From assembly GCF_014648495.1 (NCBI RefSeq), contig NZ_BMRF01000005.1:248001-312000 (forward strand): a stretch of 64,000 bases of DNA. The letters run 5' to 3'. The notes under the pieces are model-generated. The model had not been told where the DNA came from. It saw only the letters and a program-made list of their open reading frames with translations, and ran no database searches. Position numbers and translations under genes: made by a program. Every line of letters begins with the position of its first letter. Position 1 is the first letter of the stretch. Shown here in pieces: positions 44,680-55,024 of this stretch. This DNA is from Actinomadura cremea (lineage in GTDB: Bacteria; Actinomycetota; Actinomycetes; Streptosporangiales; Streptosporangiaceae).

Positions 44680-45018
44680 ATGACCCCTCTGAGGCTGATC
44701 GAAACCGAACCTGGAGCGTTCTCGCTCCTACTGGACGCAGGGACGACGCCGGTAGACGGACTGGTCGAGCAGCTAGACCACGAGCCGAACGGCTACTTCT
44801 GGGAAGGCGTCGCGCGGTACCTCGTAAGCACGGAGGCAGGCAACCTCGAAGGACGCTTCTCATACGACCCGGAAGGCGGGATGTTCTGCGCGTACAGCGA
44901 TGACCGGACCGCTCTCCAAGAGTTGGCCGCCCTGATGAGCGCCGTTGCCAACGACGATGACCGGATGCGGAGTCTGATCACGTCTGCCACAGCCGCCGGC
45001 TTCGATTTCGACGACTGA
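44680..45018 (+). CDS. Imm51-like immunity family protein
   Basis: 112 residues with 'LDAGTTPVDGLVEQLDHEPNGYFWEGVARYLV' and 'YDPEGGMFCAYSDDRTALQELAAL', the pattern of Immunity protein 51 family members, which usually stand beside polymorphic toxins. No toxin gene is seen nearby, so it looks orphaned. ATG 44680. Lies 400 bases from the integrative-element scar. Family assignment from memory of the pattern. Confidence 0.7.
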   Translation: MTPLRLIETEPGAFSLLLDAGTTPVDGLVEQLDHEPNGYFWEGVARYLVSTEAGNLEGRFSYDPEGGMFCAYSDDRTALQELAALMSAVANDDDRMRSLITSATAAGFDFDD

Positions 45019-45421
45019 TCCGCTCATTTCAACTGGTTCGTCCACGCGTGTCCGGTGACCTGCCCGGCGCCCCTCTCGGACGCCCGCCGATCCATGGCTC
45101 GCAGTGCCACCGCAGGGACTCCCACGGGCGCGCTCCTGGTCGCGGCCTCCATGCTCGAACGTCGACGGACGAGCATGGGGCCGGCAACCGCAGCGCCCCC
45201 GGCGGCCCCGGCCGACGCTCCGTCCCTCGACTCGCCGGCCATCCCGTCCCCGGCTACGGTCTCGTCCCCGGCGCTCCCGGGCGTCCCTGAAGCCCGCGGC
45301 AGAGGGTGCCGAGCGCTGGATCACGGCTGCGACCGGGCCGAAGGGGACTCGAAACTTCGGCACGTATTCGGCACGGACGGCCGTAGAGGGGCGGGGACGA
45401 TCGCCTACAGCCGGACGATAT
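45019..45421. other. Gap before the left att repeat
   Basis: 403 bases. Open frames here are compositionally plain and have no recognisable domain or ribosome binding site; I see no gene. Confidence 0.5.
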
Positions 45422-45520
45422 GCCAACGGCCCCCGACCACGTGCCTGGTCAGGGGCCGTTTAGGCTGGTGTGGCGGGTCCAGGATTCGAACCTGGGTAGG
45501 CTAAGCCGACGGATTTACAG
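45422..45520. repeat. Left attachment repeat (partial tRNA-Tyr copy)
   Basis: 45447-45520 is identical over 74 bases to 47382-47455. It carries the tRNA-Tyr 3' half from the anticodon loop onward, plus the downstream terminator arm. A further 18 identical bases (45422-45439) complete the terminator; only its loop differs. Sequence to the right of 45520 does not continue as a tRNA. This is the expected attL of an element integrated in tRNA-Tyr. Confidence 0.88.
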
Positions 45521-45709
45521 CCCGTTACGGATTATCGGCGTTCTTTCGCGCTGACCTGCGTAGACACATACGCGGCACGACGGTATGCCTCGAACGAATC
45601 CGCGTATATTCCGTGGCTGACCGACGCGGCTCCGGAGCGCGCTGCCCAAACACCGGGATCCCCGCCGCTGACCTCATGAAGAAACTTGGCGGCTGTTAGC
45701 TCTCGGCGT

Positions 45710-45985
45710 TCAGACTGGACAATGCTCAAGGCAGATCGGGCATCGCTCCACCATGACTACCTCTGGCCTGGGGTCCGTCCATGCGCACCCTTGGGGAACC
45801 ATCGCACGGTGAGTTCTCCGGCACAGCGGCGTGGTGGTTCCAGGGGGTACGGCGTGAGCCAGAAACAGGCTGATGTGAGCTACCCCCACGTTGTTCTGCA
45901 ACTTGCCATCCGAGTAAAGAATCGGTCGCGCCGGGTCCTTCGGCCTGATCTCGGTGTCGTGCCCGAACCACATCTCATACTCCAC
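45710..45985 (-). CDS. Small protein with Cys/His-rich C-terminus, unknown
   Basis: 91 residues. Contains 'PLCRRTHRAM' and ends 'VERCPICLEHCPV', so several Cys/His residues may bind zinc. Nothing else recognised. GTG start 45985 has no ribosome binding site, but an excellent promoter ends six bases before it, so the message should be leaderless. Lies between the att repeats and is therefore cargo of the element. Confidence 0.6.
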   Translation of the reverse strand: MEYEMWFGHDTEIRPKDPARPILYSDGKLQNNVGVAHISLFLAHAVPPGTTTPLCRRTHRAMVPQGCAWTDPRPEVVMVERCPICLEHCPV

Positions 45986-45991
45986 TGTCGG

Positions 45992-46020
45992 AGTCTAGAT
46001 CGGGGATATGCCCAAGTCAG
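45992..46020 (-). promoter_or_regulatory. Promoter of the small element gene
   Basis: CTGACT (46020-46015), 17-base spacer, TAGACT (45997-45992) on the minus strand; predicted start at or next to the GTG of the small gene. Confidence 0.65.
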
Positions 46021-46396
46021 CCGCCTGTCTCAGCTTCCTACCTACCACTGCATTCCCTCCGTGCTCGCTTCCCTGGGGAAGGACGCATGCTGACGCACCC
46101 ACGTTCCGAAGTGCTTATTCGCGCGGGCGGCCTCAACCAGGCAAGGGCGTCGTCGCGCGAATGAGTACTTCGGCGCGCGGGGGTCCATGGGGGTCGCGAG
46201 ACCCCCTGGTAAGCGCACGCTCGATCCCGCGCACGTCGCGACCGTCAGCCGAACGACGACGGTTCAGCGTCACGGCCGTCGCCGAATAGATCGGGCTGAC
46301 GCCTCGGCAATCGTGGCCCGGCGGTCCGCCGCCCGGGGACCGGCGCCCACGCCGCATGCCCCGGGCGGCGTAGCCGCCGGGCCTGCGGCGGCGCGA

Positions 46397-47203
46397 AGCG
46401 GCGCCGCCTTGACCGTGGCGCGTAAGCGGGCCGTCCTTTACAACGCCTTCGGGTACGCGGTCGAGCTGAAGGAGGTCGGCAGTAACCCGATTGACGGCAT
46501 CAAGTGGACGCCTCCCCAGGTGGCCGAGGAGGTAGACCCGCGCGTCGTGATCGGGCCTCGGCAGATGGGCGAGTGCCTGACGGCGGTCACGTATGTCGGC
46601 AAGCGTGGGCGGGGCCGGCGTCTCCGGGCCTTCTATGCCTGCCTCTACTACGCCATGCTTCGCCCGGCTGAGGCGGCGGCGCTGCACAAGGATGACTGCA
46701 CGCTCCCGGCTACCGGGTGGGGCGAACTGCTCCTGACAAGGTCCCTCCCTGAGTCCAACGCCCGGTGGACCGATAACGGGACGACTCACGCCGAACGCGG
46801 GCTCAAGTGGCGTCCGGTTGGCGACGTGCGGCGCGTCTCGGTCCCTCCGGTCCTGGTGACGATCCTCCGTGAGCACCTGGACGAGTTCGGGACGGCCGAG
46901 GACGGGCGGGTCTTCCAGACCGAACGCGGTGGCATCGTCGGGTCTACCGCCTACGGCGACGTGTGGGCCGAGGTTCGCGCCCTGGCGCTCACGCCTGCGC
47001 AAGTCGTCTCCCTGCTGGCGCGGCGGCCGTACGACCTGCGGCATGGGGGCGTGTCGCTGCGGCTGAACGCTGGTGTGGCCGCGACCGATGTAGCCGTGGA
47101 GGCGGGGCACAGCGTCAAGGTGCTTCTCGACATCTATGCGAAGTGCATCGACGGGCAGCAACACCACGCGCACCGGAGGATCGATGACGCGTTGGGCGGC
47201 TGA
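46397..47203 (+). pseudogene. Tyrosine-type integrase, 5'-truncated
   Basis: About 268 residues of the catalytic half remain: 'TVARKRAVLYNAFGYAVELKE' (end of the core-binding domain), 'YYAMLRPAEAAAL' (first Arg), 'RPYDLRHGGVSLRLNAGV' (box II Arg; His is Tyr as in many relatives), 'EAGHSVKVLLDIYAKCIDGQ' (His and nucleophile Tyr). Relatives in actinobacterial integrative elements have about 150-200 more N-terminal residues, which are missing or scrambled here (46187-46396 is open but unlike the family). Reads toward tRNA-Tyr, 150 bases away, the usual int-att order. Confidence 0.8.
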
Positions 47204-47355
47204 TCCGGCCTGCTTCGTGGGGGCTCTGGCTCGTGCCGGGGCCCCTTCGTCGTGCCTGGCCTCACCTGCGGAAACGTATTCGGGCGGATTCCGCGCATAT
47301 TCCGTGACCAGTGACATGAGGTGGCGTCCGGCTGCTGGCCGAGGATCTCGGGGAC

Positions 47356-47455
47356 GCCAACGGCCCCCGACCATAGTCACAGGTCAGGGGCCGTTTAGGC
47401 TGGTGTGGCGGGTCCAGGATTCGAACCTGGGTAGGCTAAGCCGACGGATTTACAG
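47356..47455. repeat. Right attachment repeat within tRNA-Tyr
   Basis: Partner of 45422-45520 (74 identical bases 47382-47455 plus 18 identical bases 47356-47373). Its inner edge is the tRNA anticodon loop, the usual crossover position for tyrosine recombinases. Confidence 0.88.
47359..47395 (-). terminator. Terminator of tRNA-Tyr
   Basis: AACGGCCCCCGACC/GGTCAGGGGCCGTT, 14-base stem with one G-U type pair and a 9-base loop, 11 bases after the tRNA. Duplicated with a different loop at 45425-45460. Confidence 0.85.
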
Positions 47456-47487
47456 TCCGCTCCCATTGGCCACTCGGGCAACCCGCC
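47406..47487 (-). tRNA. tRNA-Tyr (GTA anticodon)
   Basis: 82 bases with acceptor GGCGGGT/ACCCGCC, anticodon loop CTGTAAA (anticodon GTA), a long variable arm as normal for bacterial tRNA-Tyr, and T-arm CCAGG-TTCGAAT-CCTGG. Intact; target of the integrative element. Confidence 0.97.
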
Positions 47488-47621
47488 GTGGCGTCGCGCT
47501 CGGCGACGGCACTGGAAAGAATAGCGGACCGTGGGAGTGGACGTGACATCGGTGGTGGCTGAGGTTCGGGGGTGCAGGCGCTACCCTGCGCTTGAGCTGT
47601 GTTGACGTGGTGAGGTCTGTG

Positions 47622-48032
47622 GTGCGTTCAGGAACGATCTTCAGTTTCGACAATGTCCGTGGTTATGGGTTCATCGTGCCCGACGGGGGCGGCGAGGACG
47701 TGTTCGTGCACGCCAACGACCTGCTGGACGACAAGGGGCTGTTCACGCCCGGGACGTCGGTCGAGTTCGAGGTCGCGCAGGGGGAGCGGGGGCCGAAGGC
47801 GTTCGCGGTGCGGGCGCTCGAGCCGCGTCCGGTCGAGGACGTGCCGGTGCGGCGGTCGTCGGACTCGTTCGACGACGACGCGCTGTGCGACGTGCTGTCG
47901 TCGCGGGAGTTCGGCCACGAGATCACCGATGTGCTGCTGGTCAAGGTGCCCGAACTCACGGGCGGGCAGATCGTGAAGATCCGCGAGAGCCTGCTGGCGG
48001 TGGCGCAGAAGCACGGGTGGACCGAGGACTGA
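47622..48032 (+). CDS. Cold-shock-domain protein with C-terminal extension
   Basis: 136 residues. Cold-shock domain at 1-65 with RNP1-like 'RGYGFIVPDGG' (usual KGFGFI) and RNP2 'DVFVHAND', then about 65 extra residues with 'ITDVLLVKVPELTGGQIVKIRESLLAVAQKHGW'. Single-strand nucleic acid binding is expected. GTG 47622 is chosen because GAGG is 6 bases upstream; a GTG three bases earlier is possible. Longer than the 67-residue CspA proteins. Confidence 0.87.
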   Translation: MRSGTIFSFDNVRGYGFIVPDGGGEDVFVHANDLLDDKGLFTPGTSVEFEVAQGERGPKAFAVRALEPRPVEDVPVRRSSDSFDDDALCDVLSSREFGHEITDVLLVKVPELTGGQIVKIRESLLAVAQKHGWTED

Positions 48033-48108
48033 GCCGTCCCACGCGGTCGCCGGGGGAAGGTCGATACGCTTCGTCGACACGTGCTAGTTGCTGGTGAGGG
48101 GACGTCCG

Positions 48109-48597
48109 ATGGCCGACAGTAGTTTTGACATCGTCTCTAAGCTCGACCGGCAGGAGGTCGACAACGCGCTGAACCAGGCCGCGAAGGAAGTGGCCAACCG
48201 GTTCGATTTCCGGAATGTGGACGCGGGGGTCAAGTGGTCCGGGGAGACCATCGAGATCCAGGCGAACACCGAGGAGCGCGCGAACGCCGTGCTGGACGTG
48301 CTGAAGGACAAGCTCGTCAAGCGGGGGATCTCGCTGAAGGCGATCGATCCCGGGGAGCCGAAGTTGTCGGGGAAGCTGTACAAGCTCGGCGTGGCTCTGA
48401 AGGAGGGCATCTCCCAGGAGGACGCCAAGAAGATCGGCAAGATCGTCCGCGACGAGGGCCCGAAGGGCGTGAAGGCGCAGATCCAGGGGGACGAGCTCCG
48501 GGTCAGTTCGAAGAAGAAGGACGACCTGCAGGACGTCATCTCCCTGCTCAAGGGCAAGGACCTCGATGTCGCTCTGCAGTTCGTGAACTACCGGTAG
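48109..48597 (+). CDS. yajQ: YajQ family protein
   Basis: 162 residues, '[21 protein letters not shown]' and '[21 protein letters not shown]', complete. Two ferredoxin-like domains; in other bacteria binds tRNA/GTP or cyclic di-GMP. Role here not known. GAGGGGACG lies before the ATG. Confidence 0.95.
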   Translation: MADSSFDIVSKLDRQEVDNALNQAAKEVANRFDFRNVDAGVKWSGETIEIQANTEERANAVLDVLKDKLVKRGISLKAIDPGEPKLSGKLYKLGVALKEGISQEDAKKIGKIVRDEGPKGVKAQIQGDELRVSSKKKDDLQDVISLLKGKDLDVALQFVNYR

Positions 48598-48611
48598 GGC
48601 CCACCGACGTG

Positions 48612-48660
48612 CGAGAGCGCGCCGGCCGTCTCCCCCGCAGAGACGGCCGGCGCGCTCTCG
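48612..48660. terminator. Strong terminator between yajQ and htpX
   Basis: A perfect 21-base stem (48612-48632 with 48640-48660) and 7-base loop between convergent genes; works in both directions. Confidence 0.92.
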
Positions 48661-48735
48661 TTGTCTATGACGCCGCCGAGTCGGGTGTTGTTCGCGCGAA
48701 CGCGTCGAGTGTTCGGTGGGGGCGACGGTGCGGGG

Positions 48736-49584
48736 CTAGCGGGCCATGCGTTCGAGGCGGGCGATCCGGTCGGCGGTCGGGGGGTGTGTGGAGAAGAGCT
48801 TGCCGATGCCGGCTCCCTGGAACGGGTTGGCGATCATGAGGGAGCTGGTGGTCGCCAGTTCGGGATCCTGGGGCAGGGGCATGGCGCGGGTGCCGGCCTC
48901 GATCTTGCGGAGCGCGGAGGCGAGGGCGAGGGGGTCGCCGGTGAGGCGGGCCCCGGCGGCGTCGGCCGCGTACTCGCGGGTGCGGCTGATCCCCATCTGG
49001 ACGACGGCGGCGGCGACGGGCCCGAGGACGAGCATGAGGAGCGCGCCGAGGAGGCCGGGGCCGTCGTCGTCCTCGGCGCGTCCGAGCGGCAGGAAGATCG
49101 CGAGGTGCGAGAGGTAGGTGATCACGGTCGCGATGGCGGCGGCGACCGAGGAGATCAGGATGTCGCGGTTGTAGACGTGCGAGAGTTCGTGTCCGAGGAC
49201 GGCGCGGAGTTCGCGTTCGTCCAGCATGCGCAGGATGCCGCGGGTGCAGCAGACGGCGGCGTTGCGCGGGTTGCGGCCGGTGGCGAACGCGTTGGGCTGC
49301 ATGGTCTCGGAGACGTACAGGCGCGGCATGGGCTGCCGCTGGGACGTCGCGAGCTCGCGGACGAGCCGGTACAGGACGGGCGCCTCGACCTCGCCGACCG
49401 GGTGGGCGCGCATGGAGCGCAGCGCGATCCGGTCGCTGAAGAAGAACGCGATGCCGTTGGTGCCGAGCGCGATGACCAGCGCGACGGTGAGGCCGGTGGC
49501 GCCGCCGATCACCCAGCCCACGGCGAGCATCAAGGCCGACAGCGCAGCGATGAGTGCCGCGGTTTTGATGCCGTTGAACTGCAC
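48736..49584 (-). CDS. htpX: Zinc metalloprotease HtpX
   Basis: 282 residues. TM helices near 7-28, 30-50, 142-165 and 178-196; the zinc motif HELSH begins at residue 132 with the downstream ligand in 'EYAADAAG'. Degrades damaged membrane proteins. GTG start 49584. Convergent with yajQ; back-to-back with the nuo operon end. Confidence 0.95.
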   Translation of the reverse strand: MQFNGIKTAALIAALSALMLAVGWVIGGATGLTVALVIALGTNGIAFFFSDRIALRSMRAHPVGEVEAPVLYRLVRELATSQRQPMPRLYVSETMQPNAFATGRNPRNAAVCCTRGILRMLDERELRAVLGHELSHVYNRDILISSVAAAIATVITYLSHLAIFLPLGRAEDDDGPGLLGALLMLVLGPVAAAVVQMGISRTREYAADAAGARLTGDPLALASALRKIEAGTRAMPLPQDPELATTSSLMIANPFQGAGIGKLFSTHPPTADRIARLERMAR

Positions 49585-49615
49585 TTTTCCGAAGCCTCCC
49601 CGTTTGCTCCACCCA

Positions 49616-49631
49616 ACACCGAGAACGGTGT
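49616..49631 (-). terminator. Weak hairpin after nuoN
   Basis: ACACCG/CGGTGT with a 4-base loop, 21 bases past the nuoN stop; a possible end of the nuo transcript. Confidence 0.35.
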
Positions 49632-49651
49632 GACCTGGCGAAACGTTCCCG

Positions 49652-51139
49652 TCAGCTCGCGGCGGTCACCGTCTGCAGGATGACCTGCGGCGCGACGGAC
49701 AGGACGAGCGCGCCCGCGGCGGTCGCGGCGACGGCGGCGCGCACGGGCAGGCCGGGGACGGGTTCGGGTGTCCGGCCGGACGGCGCGCCGAACAGGCGGG
49801 CGGCCCAGAGCAGGTAGTAGTACAGCCCGACGACGGTGTTGACCGCCATGACGACGGCGAGCCAGACGACGTCGCCGGCGACGACGCCGCGGAACACGAC
49901 GACCTTCGCGAACAGCCCCATGACGCCGGGCGGGAGCCCGGCGAGGCAGATGAGGAAGAAGGCGAGCGCGGCGGCGGTGGCGGGGCTGCGGCGGGCGAGC
50001 CCGCGGTAGTCGTCCAGGGTGTCGACGGCCTGCGCGCGCTCGCCGGTGCGGCGGCGGAAGCCGGTGACGACGGCGAACGCGCCGAGGTTCATGACGGCGT
50101 AGAAGGCGACGTAGGCGGTGGTGGCGGCGACGGCCTCGGGCAGCCGCTGCGTCCCGACCGCGAGCGGGGCCAGCATGTACCCGGACTGCGCGACCGAGGA
50201 CCAGGCGAGCAGCCGGATCGCGGTGCGCTGGCGGAGCGCGACGAGGTTGCCGAGCGTCATCGTGACGGCGGCGAGGACGGCGACGAGCGGCCCCCACACG
50301 TGCGCGTAGGCGGGGAACCCGAGGGACAGGACGATCGCGAGCCCGGCGAATCCGGCGGCCTTCGAGACGACGGACAGGAACGCGGCGACGGGGAGCGGCG
50401 CGCCCTGGTAGACGTCCGGGGCCCAGAAGTGGAACGGGACGGCCGCGACCTTGAACCCGAATCCGGCGAGGACGAGGACGATCCCGGCGGCGGCGACCGC
50501 GTCGAGGTCGCTCGGGAGCCGTTCGAGGGCGGGGGCGATGCGGTCGAGGTGCATGGCGCCGGTCGCGCCGTAGAGGAGGCTGACGCCGAACAGCATGATC
50601 GCGGCGGAGACCACGGAGACGAGGAAGAGCTTGAGGGCGGCCTCGGAGGCCGCGCCGTCGTAGCGGCGCAGGCCGACGAGCGCGAACACCGGGAGCGAGA
50701 GCGTCTCCAGCGCGACGACCAGGAGGATCAGGTCGCGGGCGGCGACGAGGGTGAGCGCGCCGATGACGGCGGCCAGGAGCAGGAAGTGGTACTCCCCCGC
50801 CGGGATCCGCGCGTCGGCGATCTGCTGCACGGACATCAGGACGACGACCACGGCGGCGAGGAGGACGATCCCCTGGAAGGCGAGCGTGAAGTCGTCGGCG
50901 ACGTACGAGCAGGACGCGGGGCCGTCGCCGCGCAGGCCGTCCGGCACGCAGAACGTGGCGCGCCGGTCGCCGGAGCCGAGCGCGAGCACGGCGCCGAAGG
51001 CGGCGGCGAGGGACGCGCCGGACAGCAGGCCGAGGAGGCGGCGGGGCAGGCCGAACGCGTCGGCGAGCAGCAGCCCGACGGCGGCGACCGCGATGATCAG
51101 CGGCGGGGCGACGGCCGCGTAGTCGATGCTCTGGATCAT
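49652..51139 (-). CDS. nuoN: Complex I proton-pumping subunit N
   Basis: 495 residues, antiporter-like. Keeps the helix-5 glutamate ('[15 protein letters not shown]') and helix-7 lysine ('[23 protein letters not shown]'). One of three ion-translocating subunits. The ATG overlaps the nuoM stop by one base (TGATG); an upstream in-frame extension lies inside nuoM. Confidence 0.96.
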   Translation of the reverse strand: MIQSIDYAAVAPPLIIAVAAVGLLLADAFGLPRRLLGLLSGASLAAAFGAVLALGSGDRRATFCVPDGLRGDGPASCSYVADDFTLAFQGIVLLAAVVVVLMSVQQIADARIPAGEYHFLLLAAVIGALTLVAARDLILLVVALETLSLPVFALVGLRRYDGAASEAALKLFLVSVVSAAIMLFGVSLLYGATGAMHLDRIAPALERLPSDLDAVAAAGIVLVLAGFGFKVAAVPFHFWAPDVYQGAPLPVAAFLSVVSKAAGFAGLAIVLSLGFPAYAHVWGPLVAVLAAVTMTLGNLVALRQRTAIRLLAWSSVAQSGYMLAPLAVGTQRLPEAVAATTAYVAFYAVMNLGAFAVVTGFRRRTGERAQAVDTLDDYRGLARRSPATAAALAFFLICLAGLPPGVMGLFAKVVVFRGVVAGDVVWLAVVMAVNTVVGLYYYLLWAARLFGAPSGRTPEPVPGLPVRAAVAATAAGALVLSVAPQVILQTVTAAS

Positions 51140-52647
51140 CAGCCGCCTCCGAGCAGGGCGCGCACGGGCGCGGTCGTCACGTCCAGCAGGGTCTTCGGCC
51201 ACAGCCCGATGAGCAGGGTGAGCGCGACCAGGGGCAGCCAGGCGGCGTACTCCTGGACGGTGACGGCCGCGACGTCGTCGCGCGGCGCGTCCGGCCGGTC
51301 GGGGCGGCCGTGGGTGATCTTGGAGAGCATGCGCAGGAGGTAGGCGGCGGTGAGGACGGCACCGAGCGCGGCGACCGCCAGGAAGATCCAGAACGCGGTG
51401 CGGGGCAGGTCGGGGGCGGGCCGGTACGCGCCCATGAGGGCCATCGCCTCGCCCCAGAACCCGGCGAGTCCGGGCAGGCCGAGCGACGCGACGGACGCGA
51501 ACGTCAGGACGGACGCCAGGCGCGGCGACGTCGCGAGCATCCCGCCGCCGAGGGCGTCCAGGTCACCGGTGCCCCAGCGTTCCTTGACGGCCCCGGCGAG
51601 GAAGAACAGCAGGCCGGTGATGAGGCCGTGCGCGATGTTGCCGAACAGCGCGGCGTTCACCCCGACGGGCGTCAGCGTCGCGATGCCGAGCAGCACGAAC
51701 CCCATGTGCCCGACGGACGAGTACGCGATCATCCGTTTCAGGTCGCGCTGCGCGAGGCAGGCGAGCGCGCCGTAGACGATGCCGATCACGGCGAGGAGCG
51801 CGAGCCACGGCGCCCAGAAGGCCGCGCCGTCCGGGGCGAGCGGCAGCGCGACGCGCACCAGCCCGTAGGTGCCCATCTTCAGCATGACCCCGGCGAGCAG
51901 GACGGACCCGACGGTCGGGGCCTCGGTGTGCGCGTCGGGCAGCCAGGTGTGCAGCGGCCACATCGGCGCCTTGACCGCGAACCCGATCCCCATCAGCGCG
52001 AACGCGGTGACCTGGACGCCGTGGGCGAGGCCGGAGCCGTGCCGGGCGGCGAGCTCGGTCATGTCGAGCGTCCCGGCGTTGACGGCGACCAGCAGCATCC
52101 CGGCGAGGAGGAGCCCGGAGCCGAGGAGGGTGTAGAGGATGAACTTGTGCGCGGCGGCACGGCGGCCCGGACCGCCCCACAGCATGATCACCGCGTACAT
52201 CGGGATCAGCACGACCTCGAAGAACACGAAGAACAGCACGAGGTCGAGGGACGTGAACGTGCCGAGCAGCCCCACCTCCAGGACGAGGAGGAGGGCGGTG
52301 AGCAGCCGCACGTCGCCGCCGTCCGGCACGTGCCGGAGCAGGTGCAGGAAGCACAGGAACGTGAGCAGGGCGGTGAGGGCGACGAGCGGGAGGGAGATGC
52401 CGTCGACGCCGAGGTGGAAGCGCAGGCCGATCGCCGGGGCCCACGCGCGGTCGACCGCGAGTTGGACGGCCGAGGGGGCGCCGTAGTCGAACGCGTTGAG
52501 CGCGGCGACGGCGACGAGGAGCGTCGCGCCGGACACGAACGTCCCGAACCGGCGGACGGCCGGGCCCGTGGCGAGGAACCGGTCGCGCGGGAGGAGGAGG
52601 GCGAGCGCCCCGACGAGGGGGATCGCCATCATCACGACGAAGATCAC
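51139..52647 (-). CDS. nuoM: Complex I proton-pumping subunit M
   Basis: 502 residues. Helix-5 'FFEVVLIPMYAVIMLWGG' (Glu), helix-7 '[21 protein letters not shown]' (Lys) and 'YSSVGHMGFVLLG' are preserved. GTG 52647 overlaps the nuoL stop as GTGA; the open frame far upstream is antisense-free shadow of nuoL. Confidence 0.96.
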   Translation of the reverse strand: MIFVVMMAIPLVGALALLLPRDRFLATGPAVRRFGTFVSGATLLVAVAALNAFDYGAPSAVQLAVDRAWAPAIGLRFHLGVDGISLPLVALTALLTFLCFLHLLRHVPDGGDVRLLTALLLVLEVGLLGTFTSLDLVLFFVFFEVVLIPMYAVIMLWGGPGRRAAAHKFILYTLLGSGLLLAGMLLVAVNAGTLDMTELAARHGSGLAHGVQVTAFALMGIGFAVKAPMWPLHTWLPDAHTEAPTVGSVLLAGVMLKMGTYGLVRVALPLAPDGAAFWAPWLALLAVIGIVYGALACLAQRDLKRMIAYSSVGHMGFVLLGIATLTPVGVNAALFGNIAHGLITGLLFFLAGAVKERWGTGDLDALGGGMLATSPRLASVLTFASVASLGLPGLAGFWGEAMALMGAYRPAPDLPRTAFWIFLAVAALGAVLTAAYLLRMLSKITHGRPDRPDAPRDDVAAVTVQEYAAWLPLVALTLLIGLWPKTLLDVTTAPVRALLGGG

Positions 52648-54623
52648 TGGAAGATCACCACCACGGCCGCGATGACGACGACGCCCGCGATCAGGCCCGT
52701 CAGGTAGGTCTGCGGGTTGCCGTTCTGCGGGACGCGGAGCGGACCCGCGAGGCGGCGCGCGGACCGTCCGGTCTCGACGACGGCGGTGTCGATGCCGCGC
52801 GCGTCCGCCGCGACGACGAGCCGGGCGAGGGCCCGGACGGGCCGCACGATGGCCGCCGCGTACAGCTCGTCCACGTAGAAGGCTCGGGCCAGGACCGGAC
52901 GGACGGGCCCCAGCGCGCGCGCCGGGTCGAGTGCGGGATCTCGGTTCCAGACGAGGAACGCGGCCCCGGCGCCGAGCGCGGTCAGGACGGCGCCCAGGAG
53001 CGCGGAGCCGAGGTGCGGCCGCAGTTCGTCCGCGCCGAGCCCGAAGAAGCCGAGGATCGCGGCGGGGACGGCGAGCGCCGCGACCGTCCACGACATGGTC
53101 CTCGAGGGCTCGCGGACGTCGTGCGTCCCGCGCGGCTCGCCGAAGAACGTCATCAGCCAGGTGCGGGCCGCGTAGGCGGCGGTGAGCGCGGTGGTGAGGA
53201 GCAGGCCGAGGTAGACCAGCCAGGCGATGCCGGCCGGGATGCTCGCGTCGACGACCGAGACCTTCGTCGCCAGGAGGATTCCGTCGGAGTTCACCGGCGC
53301 GTGGGTGAACCAGCCGCCGTCCCGCAGGCCGTCGACGTCCAGGGCGCCGTCGGCCAACGCACCGCCGTGGAGGGCGGAGTGCTGGGCGGCCTCGATGACG
53401 GAGTCCTTGCTGAACCAGCCGGACAGGGGCGGGACGCCCGCGAGGGCGCCGAAACCGATCGTCATCGACCAGAACGTGATCGGCATGCCGTGCCGCAGGC
53501 CGCCGTAGCGGGCGAGCATGTTCGTGCCGGTCGTGACGATGACGCACCCGGCGGCGAGGAACAGCAGCGCCTTGAACGCGCCGTGCGCGAGCAGGTGGAA
53601 GATCGCGGGGGTGTGCGCGCCGACGGCGAGGCCCGCCGCCATCACGCCGAGCTGGCTGATCGTGGAGTAGGCGAGGACGCGCTTGAGGTCGTCCTGCGCG
53701 AGGGCCGCGAGCGCCGCGCCGACCATGGAGACCACCGCGAGGACGCCGAGGACGGCGAGGGCCGCCGGGGCCGCCGCGAACACGCCGAACAGCCGCGCGA
53801 CGACGTAGACGCCCGCCGCGACCATCGTCGCCGCGTGGATGAGCGCGCTGATCGGCGTCGGGCCCGCCATCGCGTCCGGCAGCCAGGTGTGCAGCGGGAA
53901 CTGGGCGCTCTTGCCGACGACCCCGGCGAGCAGTAGGAGGGCGGCGACGGTGGCCGTCGTGTCGGGGAGCGCGACGGCGTGCCGCAGGACGTCGCCGATC
54001 TCGAACGATCCGGCGCCGACGCCCAGGACGATGATCCCGACGAGGAAGCCGGCGTCGCCGAGCCGTGTCGTCAGGAACGCCTTGACGGCCGCCCGCGAGT
54101 ACTCCCGCTCCTCCCGGTGGTGGCCGATCAGGAAGTACGAGCAGATGCCCATGACCTCCCAGCCGACGTACAGGACGAGCAGGTCGGCGGCGAAGACCGC
54201 GAGCAGCATCGCGGACGTGAACAGCGACACGAACGCGGCGTACGAGGAGTAGCGGCGGTCGCCGTCGAGGTAGACGACCGAGTACACCTGGACGGCCAGG
54301 GCGACGCAGCACACCATCGGCGCGACGACGGCCGCCAGCCCGTCCACCTGCAGCGCGACCCGGATCGGGACGGTGCCGGTGTCGACGATCGCCAGCGCGC
54401 CCGTCCGGTCGCCGGGGTCGCGCCACACGGTGAACGCGACGATCGCCGCGAGGACGGCCGACAGGGCCGCCGGGACGCACGCGATCAGTGCGGGGCCGTT
54501 GCGGAGCGGCGAGCGCGGGGGCGTGCCGCCGCGCAGGACGCGCGTCAGGCGGGGGCCGAGGAGGAAGCCGGTGAGGGCGGCGGCGAACGGGAGGAGGACG
54601 GTCAGGGAGGCGAGGACGATCAC
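52644..54623 (-). CDS. nuoL: Complex I proton-pumping subunit L
   Basis: 659 residues including the long C-terminal lateral helix. '[17 protein letters not shown]' (Glu), '[32 protein letters not shown]' (Lys, His) and '[13 protein letters not shown]' are in place. GTG start overlapping the nuoK stop by four bases. Confidence 0.97.
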   Translation of the reverse strand: MIVLASLTVLLPFAAALTGFLLGPRLTRVLRGGTPPRSPLRNGPALIACVPAALSAVLAAIVAFTVWRDPGDRTGALAIVDTGTVPIRVALQVDGLAAVVAPMVCCVALAVQVYSVVYLDGDRRYSSYAAFVSLFTSAMLLAVFAADLLVLYVGWEVMGICSYFLIGHHREEREYSRAAVKAFLTTRLGDAGFLVGIIVLGVGAGSFEIGDVLRHAVALPDTTATVAALLLLAGVVGKSAQFPLHTWLPDAMAGPTPISALIHAATMVAAGVYVVARLFGVFAAAPAALAVLGVLAVVSMVGAALAALAQDDLKRVLAYSTISQLGVMAAGLAVGAHTPAIFHLLAHGAFKALLFLAAGCVIVTTGTNMLARYGGLRHGMPITFWSMTIGFGALAGVPPLSGWFSKDSVIEAAQHSALHGGALADGALDVDGLRDGGWFTHAPVNSDGILLATKVSVVDASIPAGIAWLVYLGLLLTTALTAAYAARTWLMTFFGEPRGTHDVREPSRTMSWTVAALAVPAAILGFFGLGADELRPHLGSALLGAVLTALGAGAAFLVWNRDPALDPARALGPVRPVLARAFYVDELYAAAIVRPVRALARLVVAADARGIDTAVVETGRSARRLAGPLRVPQNGNPQTYLTGLIAGVVVIAAVVVIFQ

Positions 54624-55024
54624 CGGGCGGCCTCCTCGTCGCGGGTGCCGGTGCCGTCCGGTTCGTCCTCCCGGGCCGGACGGGCGGCGGCCGGACGCGC
54701 CGGACGTTCGTCCGCGCGGTCCTCACCGAGGTCGCGGAGCCGGTCGACGTCGATCATGCGGCGGTTCCGGTAGACCAGCAGGACGATCGCCAGCCCGATC
54801 CCGATCTCGGCCGCCGCGATCACGATCGTGAACAGCGTGAGGACCTGGCCGCCGTGCAGCCGGTCCTGGAGCCACACGTCGAACGTGACGAGGTTCAGGT
54901 TCACGGCGTTCAGCATCAGCTCGACCGACATCAGGACGAGGATCGCGTTCCGCCGGGCCAGCACCCCGTAGACGCCGATGGAGAACAGCAGGGCGGCGAC
55001 GACCGTGGGGTAGGCGAGGTGCAT
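54620..55024 (-). CDS. nuoK: Complex I subunit K with extended tail
   Basis: 134 residues against about 100. Three TM helices; the conserved glutamates in '[15 protein letters not shown]' and '[15 protein letters not shown]' are present. A hydrophilic Arg/Asp/Pro/Ala tail of about 35 residues follows the last helix. ATG overlaps the nuoJ stop by one base. Confidence 0.95.
   Translation of the reverse strand: MHLAYPTVVAALLFSIGVYGVLARRNAILVLMSVELMLNAVNLNLVTFDVWLQDRLHGGQVLTLFTIVIAAAEIGIGLAIVLLVYRNRRMIDVDRLRDLGEDRADERPARPAAARPAREDEPDGTGTRDEEAAR

Noticed and set aside
44860-45426. Minus-strand open frame overlapping the Imm51-like gene
   Set aside because: No ribosome binding site, no domain, and antisense to a better-supported gene.
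45447-45520. Second tRNA-Tyr gene
   Set aside because: Only the 3' half is present and the sequence does not continue into a 5' half; it is an attachment-site copy.
45532-45729. Minus-strand 65-codon frame (TTG start) after the small element gene
   Set aside because: No start signal, low complexity and no recognisable motif; overlaps the upstream gene. Could still be real.
46187-46396. N-terminal part of the integrase open frame
   Set aside because: Open but unlike integrase N-termini and of different composition; treated as scrambled sequence, not coding.
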